Shown here: piece by piece, positions 1 through 5,479 of the stretch
Layout of the letters: each line of letters begins with the position of its first letter
Position numbering within the stretch: position 1 is the first letter of the stretch
Assembly: GCA_946479075.1 (NCBI GenBank)
Contig: CAMLDT010000192.1
Coordinates: 1 to 6,703 of the forward strand
Length of the DNA: 6,703 nt
Source of the DNA: an uncultured Polaromonas sp.
Lineage (GTDB): Bacteria; Pseudomonadota; Gammaproteobacteria; Burkholderiales; Burkholderiaceae
Direction: 5' to 3'
Made by a program: the position numbers and the translations under genes
Notes under the pieces: generated by a model
Database searches by the model: none
What the model saw: only the letters and a program-made list of their open reading frames with translations
Told to the model about the DNA's origin: nothing

Positions 1-64
1 TGCCATCGCGGCCGCCGGTGGTGTGGGCTTTGGCGGTGTAGAGGACTTTTTCGAGGGTGGTCAT
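1..64 (-). CDS. ohr: Organic hydroperoxide resistance protein Ohr, 5' end only
   Basis: Only the first 21 codons are in the window; the gene continues past the left edge. The translated start, MTTLEKVLYTAKAHTTGGRDG, matches the N-terminus typical of Ohr proteins (OsmC/Ohr fold), with the YTAKAHTTGGRDG stretch being characteristic. Ohr is a cytoplasmic thiol peroxidase that reduces organic hydroperoxides, including fatty-acid hydroperoxides, using two cysteines that lie beyond the window and cannot be checked here. The ATG is preceded by an AGGAAG ribosome binding site (69-74). The gene starts 58 bp after the ohrR stop on the same strand. No OhrR half-site is seen in that gap, only a weak 5-bp hairpin at 84-98, so ohr is probably transcribed from the ohrR promoter. 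Identification is firm despite the short piece because of its regulator neighbour. Confidence 0.9.
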   Translation of the reverse strand, partial: MTTLEKVLYTAKAHTTGGRDG

Positions 65-122
65 GGTGCTTCCTTTGGAGTTTGCTTCGGAATGAAGCGG
101 GGTAAAAATTGAAAATGCGGAT

Positions 123-563
123 CTAGGCAACCAGCCGCTCGCGCAGGGTCTGCATTTGCCGGGTCAGGGCGGTCAGTTCGGGAATCGAACACTGGCTGGC
201 TTCCAGAATGCAGCCCGGGATTTTTGCGGCGCGGCTTTTGAGCTTGCGGCCCGCCGCCGTCAGGGTGATGTGGACACGGCGCTCGTCTTCAACCGCGCGG
301 ATGCGCGAGATCAGGCCCGAGGCTTCAAGCCGCTTGAGCAGTGGCGTCAGCGTGCCCGAGTCCAGGTACAGGCGGTCGCCGATCTCCGACACCATCAGCC
401 CGTCGCGCTCCCACAGCACCAGCATGACCAGGTACTGCGGATACGTCAGCTCCAACTCCTCAAGCAGGGGCTTGTAGAGCTTGGTCATCGCCAGCGAGGT
501 GGAATAAAGCGCAAAACACAGCTGGTTGTCCAGTTGCAGCATGGCGTCGGTTTTTGTCAGCAT
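123..563 (-). CDS. ohrR: OhrR, MarR-family organic peroxide sensor and repressor
   Basis: The 146-residue protein is a MarR-type winged-helix dimeric repressor that leaves DNA when its reactive cysteine is oxidised by organic hydroperoxide. The [11 protein letters not shown] motif carries the sensing cysteine. Counting from the ATG at 563, Cys16, Tyr20, Tyr30 and Tyr41 line up, each shifted by one, with Cys15, Tyr19, Tyr29 and Tyr40 of Bacillus subtilis OhrR as I recall them. A second cysteine near the C-terminus (Cys125, in ASQCSIPEL) fits the two-cysteine OhrR class of Xanthomonas; Cys118 is an extra. The wing and recognition helix lie in [16 protein letters not shown] and the DERR segment. 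A GTG at 581 would give 152 residues but sits inside the operator and upstream of the predicted transcript start, so ATG 563 is preferred; ATG 542 is another option. No Shine-Dalgarno sequence is seen, consistent with a leaderless message. It probably forms an operon with ohr. Confidence 0.93.
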   Translation of the reverse strand: MLTKTDAMLQLDNQLCFALYSTSLAMTKLYKPLLEELELTYPQYLVMLVLWERDGLMVSEIGDRLYLDSGTLTPLLKRLEASGLISRIRAVEDERRVHITLTAAGRKLKSRAAKIPGCILEASQCSIPELTALTRQMQTLRERLVA

Positions 564-569
564 GGTGCA

Positions 570-598
570 ATTGTATCTCACAATTAAATTGTGTGCAA
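570..598 (-). promoter_or_regulatory. ohrR(-ohr) promoter with overlapping OhrR operator half-sites
   Basis: Read on the minus strand, a -35 box TTGCAC (593-598) is followed after exactly 17 bp by a -10 box TACAAT (570-575), a near-consensus sigma70-type promoter. Between and across these boxes lies a perfect inverted repeat with one central base, CACAATT-A-AATTGTG (579-593), resembling the known OhrR operator TACAATT-N-AATTGTA. A third half-site, ACAATT, overlaps the -10 box, so the middle half-site can also pair with it at 5-bp spacing (AATTGT-GAGAT-ACAATT). OhrR bound here would block RNA polymerase, giving autorepression of ohrR and, by read-through, ohr. Confidence 0.85.
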
Positions 599-643
599 TC
601 TAAATGGCGGCCGGAATTCCAGGCAGATGTTGCTGGCCGGCGT

Positions 644-1537
644 TCACTTGACCATGTCCCGTTTCCAGACCGCCGCAAAAGCATCGCAAAAGGCCTGCTG
701 AACCACCGACAACGGCCGGTAGCGGTTGTGCAGCACGGCGATGGGCAGGCGGGTGGCCGTCTGAAACGGCCGGACCACCAGCTGGCGGAAGGTGGTGCCG
801 GCCACGGCGGCGCGATCCACCACGGCGATGCCGCCGCCCGCCTGTGCCTGCCAGCAGGCCGACGTCGCTGATCGCACGAGCGACTGGACGTTCAGCGTGG
901 ATGCATGGGGTCCATAGGCACGCAGCAGCGCCTGGCCATAGGGTGTGTCGGCGGGCGAGCCAATCAGGCGTTCGCCGACCAGGTCGTCCGGCGTCACGAT
1001 GCGTTTTTTGGCCAGCTTGTGGCCTTCGGGAAGCACACAGGCAAAACCGCAATCATGGCGCGACACCTGCACCAGGTTGGGATGGTCGTTGGGAAGGATC
1101 GCCACGCCGATGTCGGCCGTGCGGTCCAGCAGCGCATCCACCATGATCGGTGTGACCAGAATTTCCATGCGGGTCTGCAGCCCCGGAAAGCGCCGGGTCA
1201 GCGTGGCCAGCGTGCGCGGCACCAGGTAGGGCGCGAGGCTGGCCGAGACCGCCAGGGTCAGCATGCCGCTGCGCGGCGTGGCCAGGCTGCGGGAGACATC
1301 CTGCACGCGCTGAACGCTGCGCCACAGGGTTTCCACCTCGGTGTGCAGCGCCTGGCCTTCGGCAGTGGGAACCAGCCGGCCCTTGATGCGCATGAACAGC
1401 GCAAAGCCCAGCTGTCGCTGGGCCTGCGCCAGCATCTTGCTGACCGCCGGCTGCGAGATGTGCAGCAGTTCTGCGGCGCCCACGACGCCGCCGGTGAGCA
1501 TGACGGCGCGAAAGACTTCCATGTGGCGTAAATTCAT
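644..1537 (-). CDS. LysR-family transcriptional regulator, divergent to the bug-oxidoreductase operon
   Basis: The 297-residue protein has the normal LysR layout. An N-terminal winged helix-turn-helix starts MNLRHMEVFRAV, with the helix-turn-helix around residues 18-37 (VVGAAELLHISQPAVSKML) and the usual LGFALFMRIKGRLVPT wing. An effector-binding domain runs from about residue 90 to the end and would sense a small inducer in the cytoplasm. The frame stays open upstream to 1753, but the conserved MNLRH start fixes the ATG at 1537; the extra 72 residues would be out of place in the family. No Shine-Dalgarno sequence is seen before the ATG. It is transcribed away from the bug gene across a 116-bp spacer with a LysR-type box, the usual geometry for a regulator controlling its divergent neighbour and itself. 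The inducer is probably related to the ligand of the binding protein, but this is inference. Confidence 0.93.
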   Translation of the reverse strand: MNLRHMEVFRAVMLTGGVVGAAELLHISQPAVSKMLAQAQRQLGFALFMRIKGRLVPTAEGQALHTEVETLWRSVQRVQDVSRSLATPRSGMLTLAVSASLAPYLVPRTLATLTRRFPGLQTRMEILVTPIMVDALLDRTADIGVAILPNDHPNLVQVSRHDCGFACVLPEGHKLAKKRIVTPDDLVGERLIGSPADTPYGQALLRAYGPHASTLNVQSLVRSATSACWQAQAGGGIAVVDRAAVAGTTFRQLVVRPFQTATRLPIAVLHNRYRPLSVVQQAFCDAFAAVWKRDMVK

Positions 1538-1543
1538 TGCAGG

Positions 1544-1572
1544 AACATAACCCAAGGTTATGGCCTGGGCAA
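1544..1572 (-). promoter_or_regulatory. Probable lysR promoter
   Basis: On the minus strand TTGCCC (1567-1572, 4 of 6 to the -35 consensus) and TATGTT (1544-1549, 4 of 6 to the -10 consensus) are separated by exactly 17 bp. The -10 box ends 6 bp before the lysR ATG, so the transcript would start at or near the A of the ATG and be leaderless. The LysR box at 1547-1561 covers the -10 and spacer, which fits negative autoregulation. This is a prediction from spacing and box matches only. Confidence 0.5.
1547..1561. promoter_or_regulatory. LysR-type operator (T-N11-A box)
   Basis: The sequence ATAACCCAAGGTTAT is a 15-bp dyad with 6-bp perfect arms around CAA and fits the T-N11-A consensus recognised by LysR-type regulators. 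It is in the only intergenic space between lysR and the bug gene. Its centre (1554) is about 64 bp upstream of the start predicted from the plus-strand promoter at 1583-1611, matching the usual -65 position of the LysR recognition site at activated promoters, while it also overlaps the lysR promoter. Confidence 0.72.
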
Positions 1573-1582
1573 CTCTTTTCAT

Positions 1583-1611
1583 TTGACGCCTGCCGGCAGG
1601 CGCCGCACCAT
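1583..1611 (+). promoter_or_regulatory. Possible promoter of the bug-oxidoreductase operon, with internal palindrome
   Basis: TTGACG (1583-1588) matches 5 of 6 bases of the -35 consensus. At 17 bp spacing lies CACCAT (1606-1611), only a 3 of 6 match to a -10 box, the kind of weak box common at activator-dependent promoters. The spacer contains the perfect 16-bp palindrome CGCCTGCCGGCAGGCG (1587-1602). The position relative to the LysR box supports the call, but the weak -10 keeps it tentative. Confidence 0.38.
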
Positions 1612-1653
1612 GGGCAGCAGAGGCCACAACGGCCCCATTTCCGGAGACACCCC

Positions 1654-2631
1654 ATGACCGCTGCTTTCGATCTTCAACGGCGCCAGGCCGTGCTTGGCGC
1701 CCTCGCCGCACTCGCGGCTCCGGCCTGGGCGCAAGGCCCGAAATTTCCATCACGCCCGGTGAAGTTGCTGGTGCCCCAGCCGCCCGGCGGCGCGGCAGAC
1801 CGGCTGGCGCGCCTGCTGGGCGAGCGCCTCGAAAAGCACTGGAAGCAGTCCGTGGTGATCGAGAACAAGCCCGGCGGTGGCGTGGTGATCGGCACCCAGG
1901 CCCTGGCGCGTTCGCCTGCCGACGGCTATACCCTGGGACTGCTGGGCAGTTCGCTGAGCATCAACGCCCTGCAGCGCAAGGACCTGCCCTACGAGCTGAA
2001 GGACTTGCAGCCGGTTGCGCGCGCAGGCTACTACACCGTGGCGCTGGTCGCTGCTGCCAACTTCCCTGCCTCCGACATCAAGGGCCTGATCGCCCATGCC
2101 AAAAGCCGTCCGGCGGACAGTATTGCTTTCGGCTCCAACGGCATTGGAACCTCGGCCCACGTGGCCGGTGAAATGCTCAACCAGATGGCGGGCATCCAGA
2201 TGCAGCATGTGCCCTACAACGGCGCTGCCAAGATGTACACCGACATCGTCGGCGGCGTATTGCCCATGGGTTTTTCGGTCGCGAGTTCGGCGGGGGCCTT
2301 TCTCAAGTCCGGCCAGATGAAGATCCTGGGTGTGACCAGCGCTCAGCGCAGCCCGCTGTTTCCGCAGTGGCCCGCGATTGCCGAGACCCTGCCGGGTTTC
2401 GAAGCGGTGAACTGGGCCGGCGTCTGCGGCCCGGCCGGTATGCCGCCGGACATCACCCAGCAGATCGGCAAGGACCTGATCGAAGTCCTCAAGGCGCCCG
2501 ACATGGCGAAGCCGCTCGAAGCGATGGGCTTCGAACTCGCGCCGCAGGGGCCGGCGGAATTCGCCGCTTTCATCCAGAGCGAAATGAAACGGTTTGCAGC
2601 GCTGACCCGGTTGCTGCCCGCCCAGAAGTGA
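1654..2631 (+). CDS. Bug/TctC-family periplasmic solute-binding protein
   Basis: The 325-residue protein belongs to the Bug family, the periplasmic receptors related to TctC of tripartite tricarboxylate transporters, which usually bind small organic acids. Residues 1-26 form a signal peptide: an LQRRQAVLG twin-arginine-like n-region, a short alanine/leucine-rich core and a probable cleavage site AWA-Q; export by Tat or Sec cannot be decided. Family marks follow in order: FPSRPVKLLVPQPPGGAAD (31-49), VVIENKPGG (67-75), SPADGYTL (87-94) and HVPYNGAAKMYTDIVGG. The normal family motif is PFPPGG; here Phe is replaced by Gln. The open frame extends upstream to 1537, but ATG 1654 has a GGAG ribosome binding site 7 bp away and begins directly with the signal peptide. 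No TctA/TctB membrane genes are in the window, so this may be one of the many orphan Bug receptors. The oxidoreductase gene follows after 9 bp. Confidence 0.93.
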   Translation: MTAAFDLQRRQAVLGALAALAAPAWAQGPKFPSRPVKLLVPQPPGGAADRLARLLGERLEKHWKQSVVIENKPGGGVVIGTQALARSPADGYTLGLLGSSLSINALQRKDLPYELKDLQPVARAGYYTVALVAAANFPASDIKGLIAHAKSRPADSIAFGSNGIGTSAHVAGEMLNQMAGIQMQHVPYNGAAKMYTDIVGGVLPMGFSVASSAGAFLKSGQMKILGVTSAQRSPLFPQWPAIAETLPGFEAVNWAGVCGPAGMPPDITQQIGKDLIEVLKAPDMAKPLEAMGFELAPQGPAEFAAFIQSEMKRFAALTRLLPAQK

Positions 2632-2640
2632 GAACCCCCC

Positions 2641-4044
2641 GTGAGCCAGACCTACCAACTATCGCGCACCATTGCCTCCGACGAACCTTATGACCTGGTG
2701 GTCGCAGGCGGCGGGCCGGCTGGCACCGCCACCGCGGTTTGCGCAGCGCGGCTGGGCCTGAAGGTGTTGCTGGCCGAAGCAACGGGCTGCCTGGGCGGCA
2801 TGGGCACCAGCGGGCTGGTGGCATCCTTCGGCCCGGTATCGGACGGGGAGCGCATGCTGGTCGGGGGCTTCATGAAGGAGCTTCTTGGCACCATGTGGGA
2901 GCAAAAGGCTTTCGCGCCCCAGGTGACGCAGGATTACCTGAACCGCCAGCTCAACCGCTGGGTGCCTTTCAGTCCGGAACACCTCAAACGCATCCTCGAT
3001 GACTTCACGGTCCAGGCCGGGGTGGAAGTGCGCTTCTTCACGCGCGTGGTCGAGGCCGATGTGGACGGGCGCCGCATCAACGGCGTGGTGCTGAGCAACG
3101 TCGAAGGCCTGCGCTTCGTGCCGGCCCGGGCTTTTGTGGACGCCACGGGTGATGCGGCACTGGCCACGCTGGCCGGCGCCGAGTGCAAGGTGGTCCTGCG
3201 TGATACCGAGACGGTGGCGCCCAGCACGCTGTGTTCGATCATCGGCGGCATGAACTGGGACGACCCGGCCTATGCCGGCGATGGCCTGGACAAGATCAAG
3301 GCGCGTGTGCGCAGCGAATTTGTGCCCAAAGCCATCGAGGATGGCTTCTTCACGCAGGAGGACCGGTTCTTCCCCGGCATGAACCGCGTCGGGCCGACCG
3401 GCGCCACGCTCAATGCGGGTCATGTGTTCAATCTGAATCCGCTGGACATTCGCAGCCTGTCCGACGGCATGGTGTTCGGCCGCAAACTGGCCCGCGAGTA
3501 CACCGAGTTCTACCGCCAGTACGTCCCCGGCTGCGAGCAGGTCGAACTGCTGACCACGGCGCCGTCCATGGGGGTGCGCGACTCGCGCCGCATCGTGGGT
3601 GAGTTCGAACTCACCATCGGGGATTTCCTGGCGCGCCGGCAGTTCCCGGACCAGGTGGCCGTCTACAACCGTCCCACCGACGTGCACCCCAGCGACACCA
3701 GCCGCAAGGAGTACGAACGCTTTCTCAAGGACTTCCACGGCAAGGACAACCTGGGCCATGGCGAATGTGTGGGCATCCCCTACAGCATCCTGGTGCCGCG
3801 CGGCTGGGACAACCTGTGGGTGGCGGGCCGCTGCCACTCCAGCGACACCAAGGTGCATGGCTCCATCCGCGCCCAGTCGGCCGCCTACATGATGGGCCAG
3901 GCCGTGGGCACCGCCGCTGCGCAGTCCATCCGCACCGGCCAGCCGGCGCATGACCTCGATACCCAGGACCTGGTGCAGACACTGCGCACTGCGGGCGCCT
4001 TCCTGCCGCAAACACAACTGGCCCGAGGCATGACGCGGGTCTAG
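2641..4044 (+). CDS. FAD-dependent oxidoreductase (FAD_oxidored family)
   Basis: The 467-residue, apparently cytoplasmic flavoprotein has an N-terminal Rossmann fold with VVAGGGPAGTATA (21-32) and Glu46 at the end of the second strand for the FAD ribose. An LGGMGTSG loop (51-58) follows, then the VDATGD segment (166-171), the GVRDSRRIVGE block (311-321) typical of this family, and a C-terminal FAD-contact region LWVAGRCHSS...GSIRAQSAAYMMGQAVGTAAA (392-427). Length is normal for the family. The GTG start at 2641 is the only workable one before the Rossmann motif; no clear Shine-Dalgarno sequence is seen, and translation may be coupled to the bug gene ending at 2631. The operon partner suggests it oxidises or reduces the imported compound or a product of it. 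The substrate is not evident; members of this family are often annotated without function. Confidence 0.88.
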   Translation: MSQTYQLSRTIASDEPYDLVVAGGGPAGTATAVCAARLGLKVLLAEATGCLGGMGTSGLVASFGPVSDGERMLVGGFMKELLGTMWEQKAFAPQVTQDYLNRQLNRWVPFSPEHLKRILDDFTVQAGVEVRFFTRVVEADVDGRRINGVVLSNVEGLRFVPARAFVDATGDAALATLAGAECKVVLRDTETVAPSTLCSIIGGMNWDDPAYAGDGLDKIKARVRSEFVPKAIEDGFFTQEDRFFPGMNRVGPTGATLNAGHVFNLNPLDIRSLSDGMVFGRKLAREYTEFYRQYVPGCEQVELLTTAPSMGVRDSRRIVGEFELTIGDFLARRQFPDQVAVYNRPTDVHPSDTSRKEYERFLKDFHGKDNLGHGECVGIPYSILVPRGWDNLWVAGRCHSSDTKVHGSIRAQSAAYMMGQAVGTAAAQSIRTGQPAHDLDTQDLVQTLRTAGAFLPQTQLARGMTRV

Positions 4045-4080
4045 CGCCTGGCCGGAGCGCCCGCAGCCGTCGGGCGCTAG
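4041..4080. repeat. Two mutually exclusive hairpins at the end of the oxidoreductase gene
   Basis: The arms AGCGCCCG (4056-4063) and CGGGCGCT (4071-4078) make a perfect 8-bp stem with a 7-base loop. The same right-hand strand can instead pair with CTAGCGCC (4041-4048), which contains the stop codon, through GGCGCTAG (4073-4080), giving another perfect 8-bp stem with a 24-base loop. No T-run follows, so this is not a standard intrinsic terminator. It fills most of the 47-bp gap before the methyltransferase gene and may slow or end operon transcription or protect the 3' end. Confidence 0.5.
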
Positions 4081-4091
4081 ACTGCAGGCCC

Positions 4092-4985
4092 ATGCCCCCA
4101 AAAAGTACATCCCGCGCCGCACCGGCCCCTCAGGTGATCGAGGAAATCCGCCCCGGCCAGTCCATCGCCCTGCTCAAGGAACTGCACATCCTCACGCGGG
4201 AAGGCAAGCTCAACCAGGACACCCGCCGCAAGCTCAAGCAGGTCTACCACCTGTACCAGTTCATCGCGCCGCTGCTGGAGGAGGTCTCTGCGGGCGGCAA
4301 CACCTTTGCGCTGGCCGACCATGGCGCCGGCAAGTCCTACCTCGGCTTCATCCTGTACGACCTGTTCTTCAATGTGGCGCACGCCGGCGACAAACCGTCC
4401 GGCACCATTTACGGCATCGAGACGCGCGCCGAGCTGGTGGACAAGTCGCGCGAGCTGGCGCAGCGTCTGGGTTTTGCCCGCATGGCTTTCCTGAACCTCT
4501 CGGTGCAGCAAGCCACAACCTCGGCAGAATTGCCGGCGCAGGTGGACATCGTCACCGCGCTGCATGCCTGCGACACCGCCACCGACGACGCGATTGCTTT
4601 TGGCCTGGCCAAGCGCGCGCGCCACATGGTGCTGGTGCCCTGCTGCCAGGCCGAGGTGGCCGGCGTGCTGCGCAAAAACAAGGCGCTGAGCCTGTCGAAA
4701 AACCCGCTGGCCGAACTCTGGCGGCACCCGCTGCACACCCGCGAGTTCGGTAGCCAGATCACCAATGTGCTGCGTTGCCTCCAGCTGGAGGCCAACGGTT
4801 ACCAGGTGACGGTGACGGAGTTGGTGGGCTGGGAGCACTCGATGAAAAACGAACTCATCATTGCCAGCCGGCCGGCTGCGCCGAATGCTGCCAAGACGCG
4901 GCAGGCGCGGGTGCGGCTGCAGGATGTGTTGGGGGAGTTGAATCTGGGGGAGTTGACTTCGCGGTTTGAGGTCACCGGCGGCTGA
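4092..4985 (+). CDS. Class I SAM-dependent methyltransferase, Methyltransf_32 (GSTCD/METTL25-like) type
   Basis: The 297-residue protein has an N-terminal helical, lysine/arginine-rich region (about 15-65), then a Rossmann methyltransferase core. Motif I is [13 protein letters not shown] (74-86). Glu110 in YGIETRAEL would contact the SAM ribose. [13 protein letters not shown] (156-168) and LVPCCQ (181-186) match the LHAC..ATD and PCC signatures of the Methyltransf_32 group, which includes the eukaryotic GSTCD and METTL25 proteins. [12 protein letters not shown] (249-260) ends the core. Motif I also fits the P-loop pattern, but the neighbouring motifs show it is a SAM site. The substrate is unknown; an RNA target is possible because the related Trm13 family modifies tRNA, but this is inference. 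It starts 47 bp after the oxidoreductase stop with at best a weak AGG before the ATG. The last codons encode two LGEL units from a 12-bp direct repeat. It may be read through from upstream or have its own promoter; I see none that is clear. Confidence 0.85.
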   Translation: MPPKSTSRAAPAPQVIEEIRPGQSIALLKELHILTREGKLNQDTRRKLKQVYHLYQFIAPLLEEVSAGGNTFALADHGAGKSYLGFILYDLFFNVAHAGDKPSGTIYGIETRAELVDKSRELAQRLGFARMAFLNLSVQQATTSAELPAQVDIVTALHACDTATDDAIAFGLAKRARHMVLVPCCQAEVAGVLRKNKALSLSKNPLAELWRHPLHTREFGSQITNVLRCLQLEANGYQVTVTELVGWEHSMKNELIIASRPAAPNAAKTRQARVRLQDVLGELNLGELTSRFEVTGG

Positions 4986-5080
4986 TTGCCCCGTATGTTG
5001 TCCCGGCTGGATCCGGGGACCCTGCTGGCATCCTCGGGCCGCTTGGTATGCCCGCACCCGTTGGCCGGGGGTTGCCCGGC

Positions 5081-5250
5081 GGCAAGTAACTTTCTTTTGT
5101 TTCGCCAAAAGAAAGTCACCAAAGAAAAGGCGACCCGATGGTCTGGGTCCCTCCGCTTCGCTGCGGGCAGCCTGTGGTGCTCGCAAAAAATGGGGTCGAG
5201 CTCGAACTCGCGTTCGGCTCAGACAATCGCTCGCCCTGATCCATTTTCTG
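5081..5250. repeat. Structured intergenic element resembling a dispersed Burkholderiales repeat
   Basis: A near-continuous chain of inverted repeats starts with ACTTTCTTTTG (5089-5099) and CAAAAGAAAGT (5106-5116), a perfect 11-bp stem with a 6-base loop that extends to 13 of 14 pairs. GACCC/GGGTC (5132-5136, 5145-5149) and CCGC/GCGG (5153-5156, 5163-5166) follow. GAGC-T-CGAAC with GTTCG-GCTC (5198-5220) is a 9-pair stem with one bulged T around a TCGC loop. AAAATGG and CCATTTT (5187-5193, 5241-5247) enclose the last stem. The text from AAGTAACTTTCTTTTG through AAAGAAAAGGCGACCC, and phrases such as GGTGCTCGC and CTCAGACAA, match from memory an element found many times between genes in Comamonadaceae and relatives. 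That recall is not a database result. Confidence 0.55.
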
Positions 5251-5301
5251 CTCCGCTCCTCGGCCCAGCCCGACGGGTGGGAACAAGCAATGCGGGGAAG
5301 A

Positions 5302-5348
5302 GAATCCGGAGTCCTTGAAGCGCAAAGCGCTTCAAGGACTCCGGATTC
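5302..5348. repeat. Perfect 22-bp inverted repeat with a 3-base loop
   Basis: The left arm (5302-5323, starting GAATCCGGAG and ending TTGAAGCGC) is the exact reverse complement of the right arm (5327-5348), with AAA as the loop. The match stops sharply on both outer sides. As RNA or extruded DNA it would be a very stable 22-bp hairpin, identical for both strands, placed between convergent genes. No T-run follows on either strand within the next few bases, so classical intrinsic termination is doubtful; blocking of transcription, transcript-end protection or a mobile-element end are alternatives. Confidence 0.9.
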
Positions 5349-5479
5349 GCAACAGACCTTTATGTTTGCACGCGAACGCAGCGCATGCGGCCAGATGAGG
5401 CTCCCTGCCATCGCCCAGCGGGGCGAGGCAAGGGGGAGTTCCAACTACCGTTTCAGGCAAACCGGTGACGCCGCGAAAC

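Noticed and set aside
84..98. Hairpin GCTTC-GGAAT-GAAGC between ohrR and ohr as a terminator
   Set aside because: The stem is only 5 bp with no T-run, and ohr immediately follows in the same direction, so termination here is unlikely.
905..1531. 208-codon open frame antisense to the LysR gene
   Set aside because: The sense frame is a complete LysR protein; this translation has repetitive histidine/arginine/glutamine content only.
1750..2658. 302-codon open frame antisense to the Bug gene
   Set aside because: It is a shadow of the sense gene created by strong third-position GC bias; no signal or domain can be seen.
2659..4122. 487-codon open frame antisense to the FAD oxidoreductase
   Set aside because: The sense strand carries the full set of flavoprotein motifs; the antisense product is histidine/alanine-rich and motif-free.
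4311..4341. P-loop NTPase motif in the methyltransferase (ADHGAGKS fits [AG]-x4-G-K-[ST])
   Set aside because: There is no Walker B context. The flanking strand-loop, the acidic residue at 110 and the LHAC/PCC motifs show it is the SAM-binding motif I of a methyltransferase, so the match is coincidental.
4986..5318. Open frame of 110 codons on the plus strand in the intergenic block
   Set aside because: Its translation, containing [14 protein letters not shown], is read straight through the arms of the stem-loop chain and has no family features; such frames recur wherever this repeat-like text occurs.
5081..5350. CRISPR array or insertion sequence in the intergenic block
   Set aside because: There are no regularly spaced direct repeats, no transposase frame, and no target-site duplication that I could find around the inverted repeats.
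4077..5444. 455-codon open frame on the minus strand
   Set aside because: It lies antisense to the well-supported methyltransferase and extends through the hairpin block; the translation is arginine- and glutamine-rich with no domain, as expected of a shadow in GC-rich DNA.
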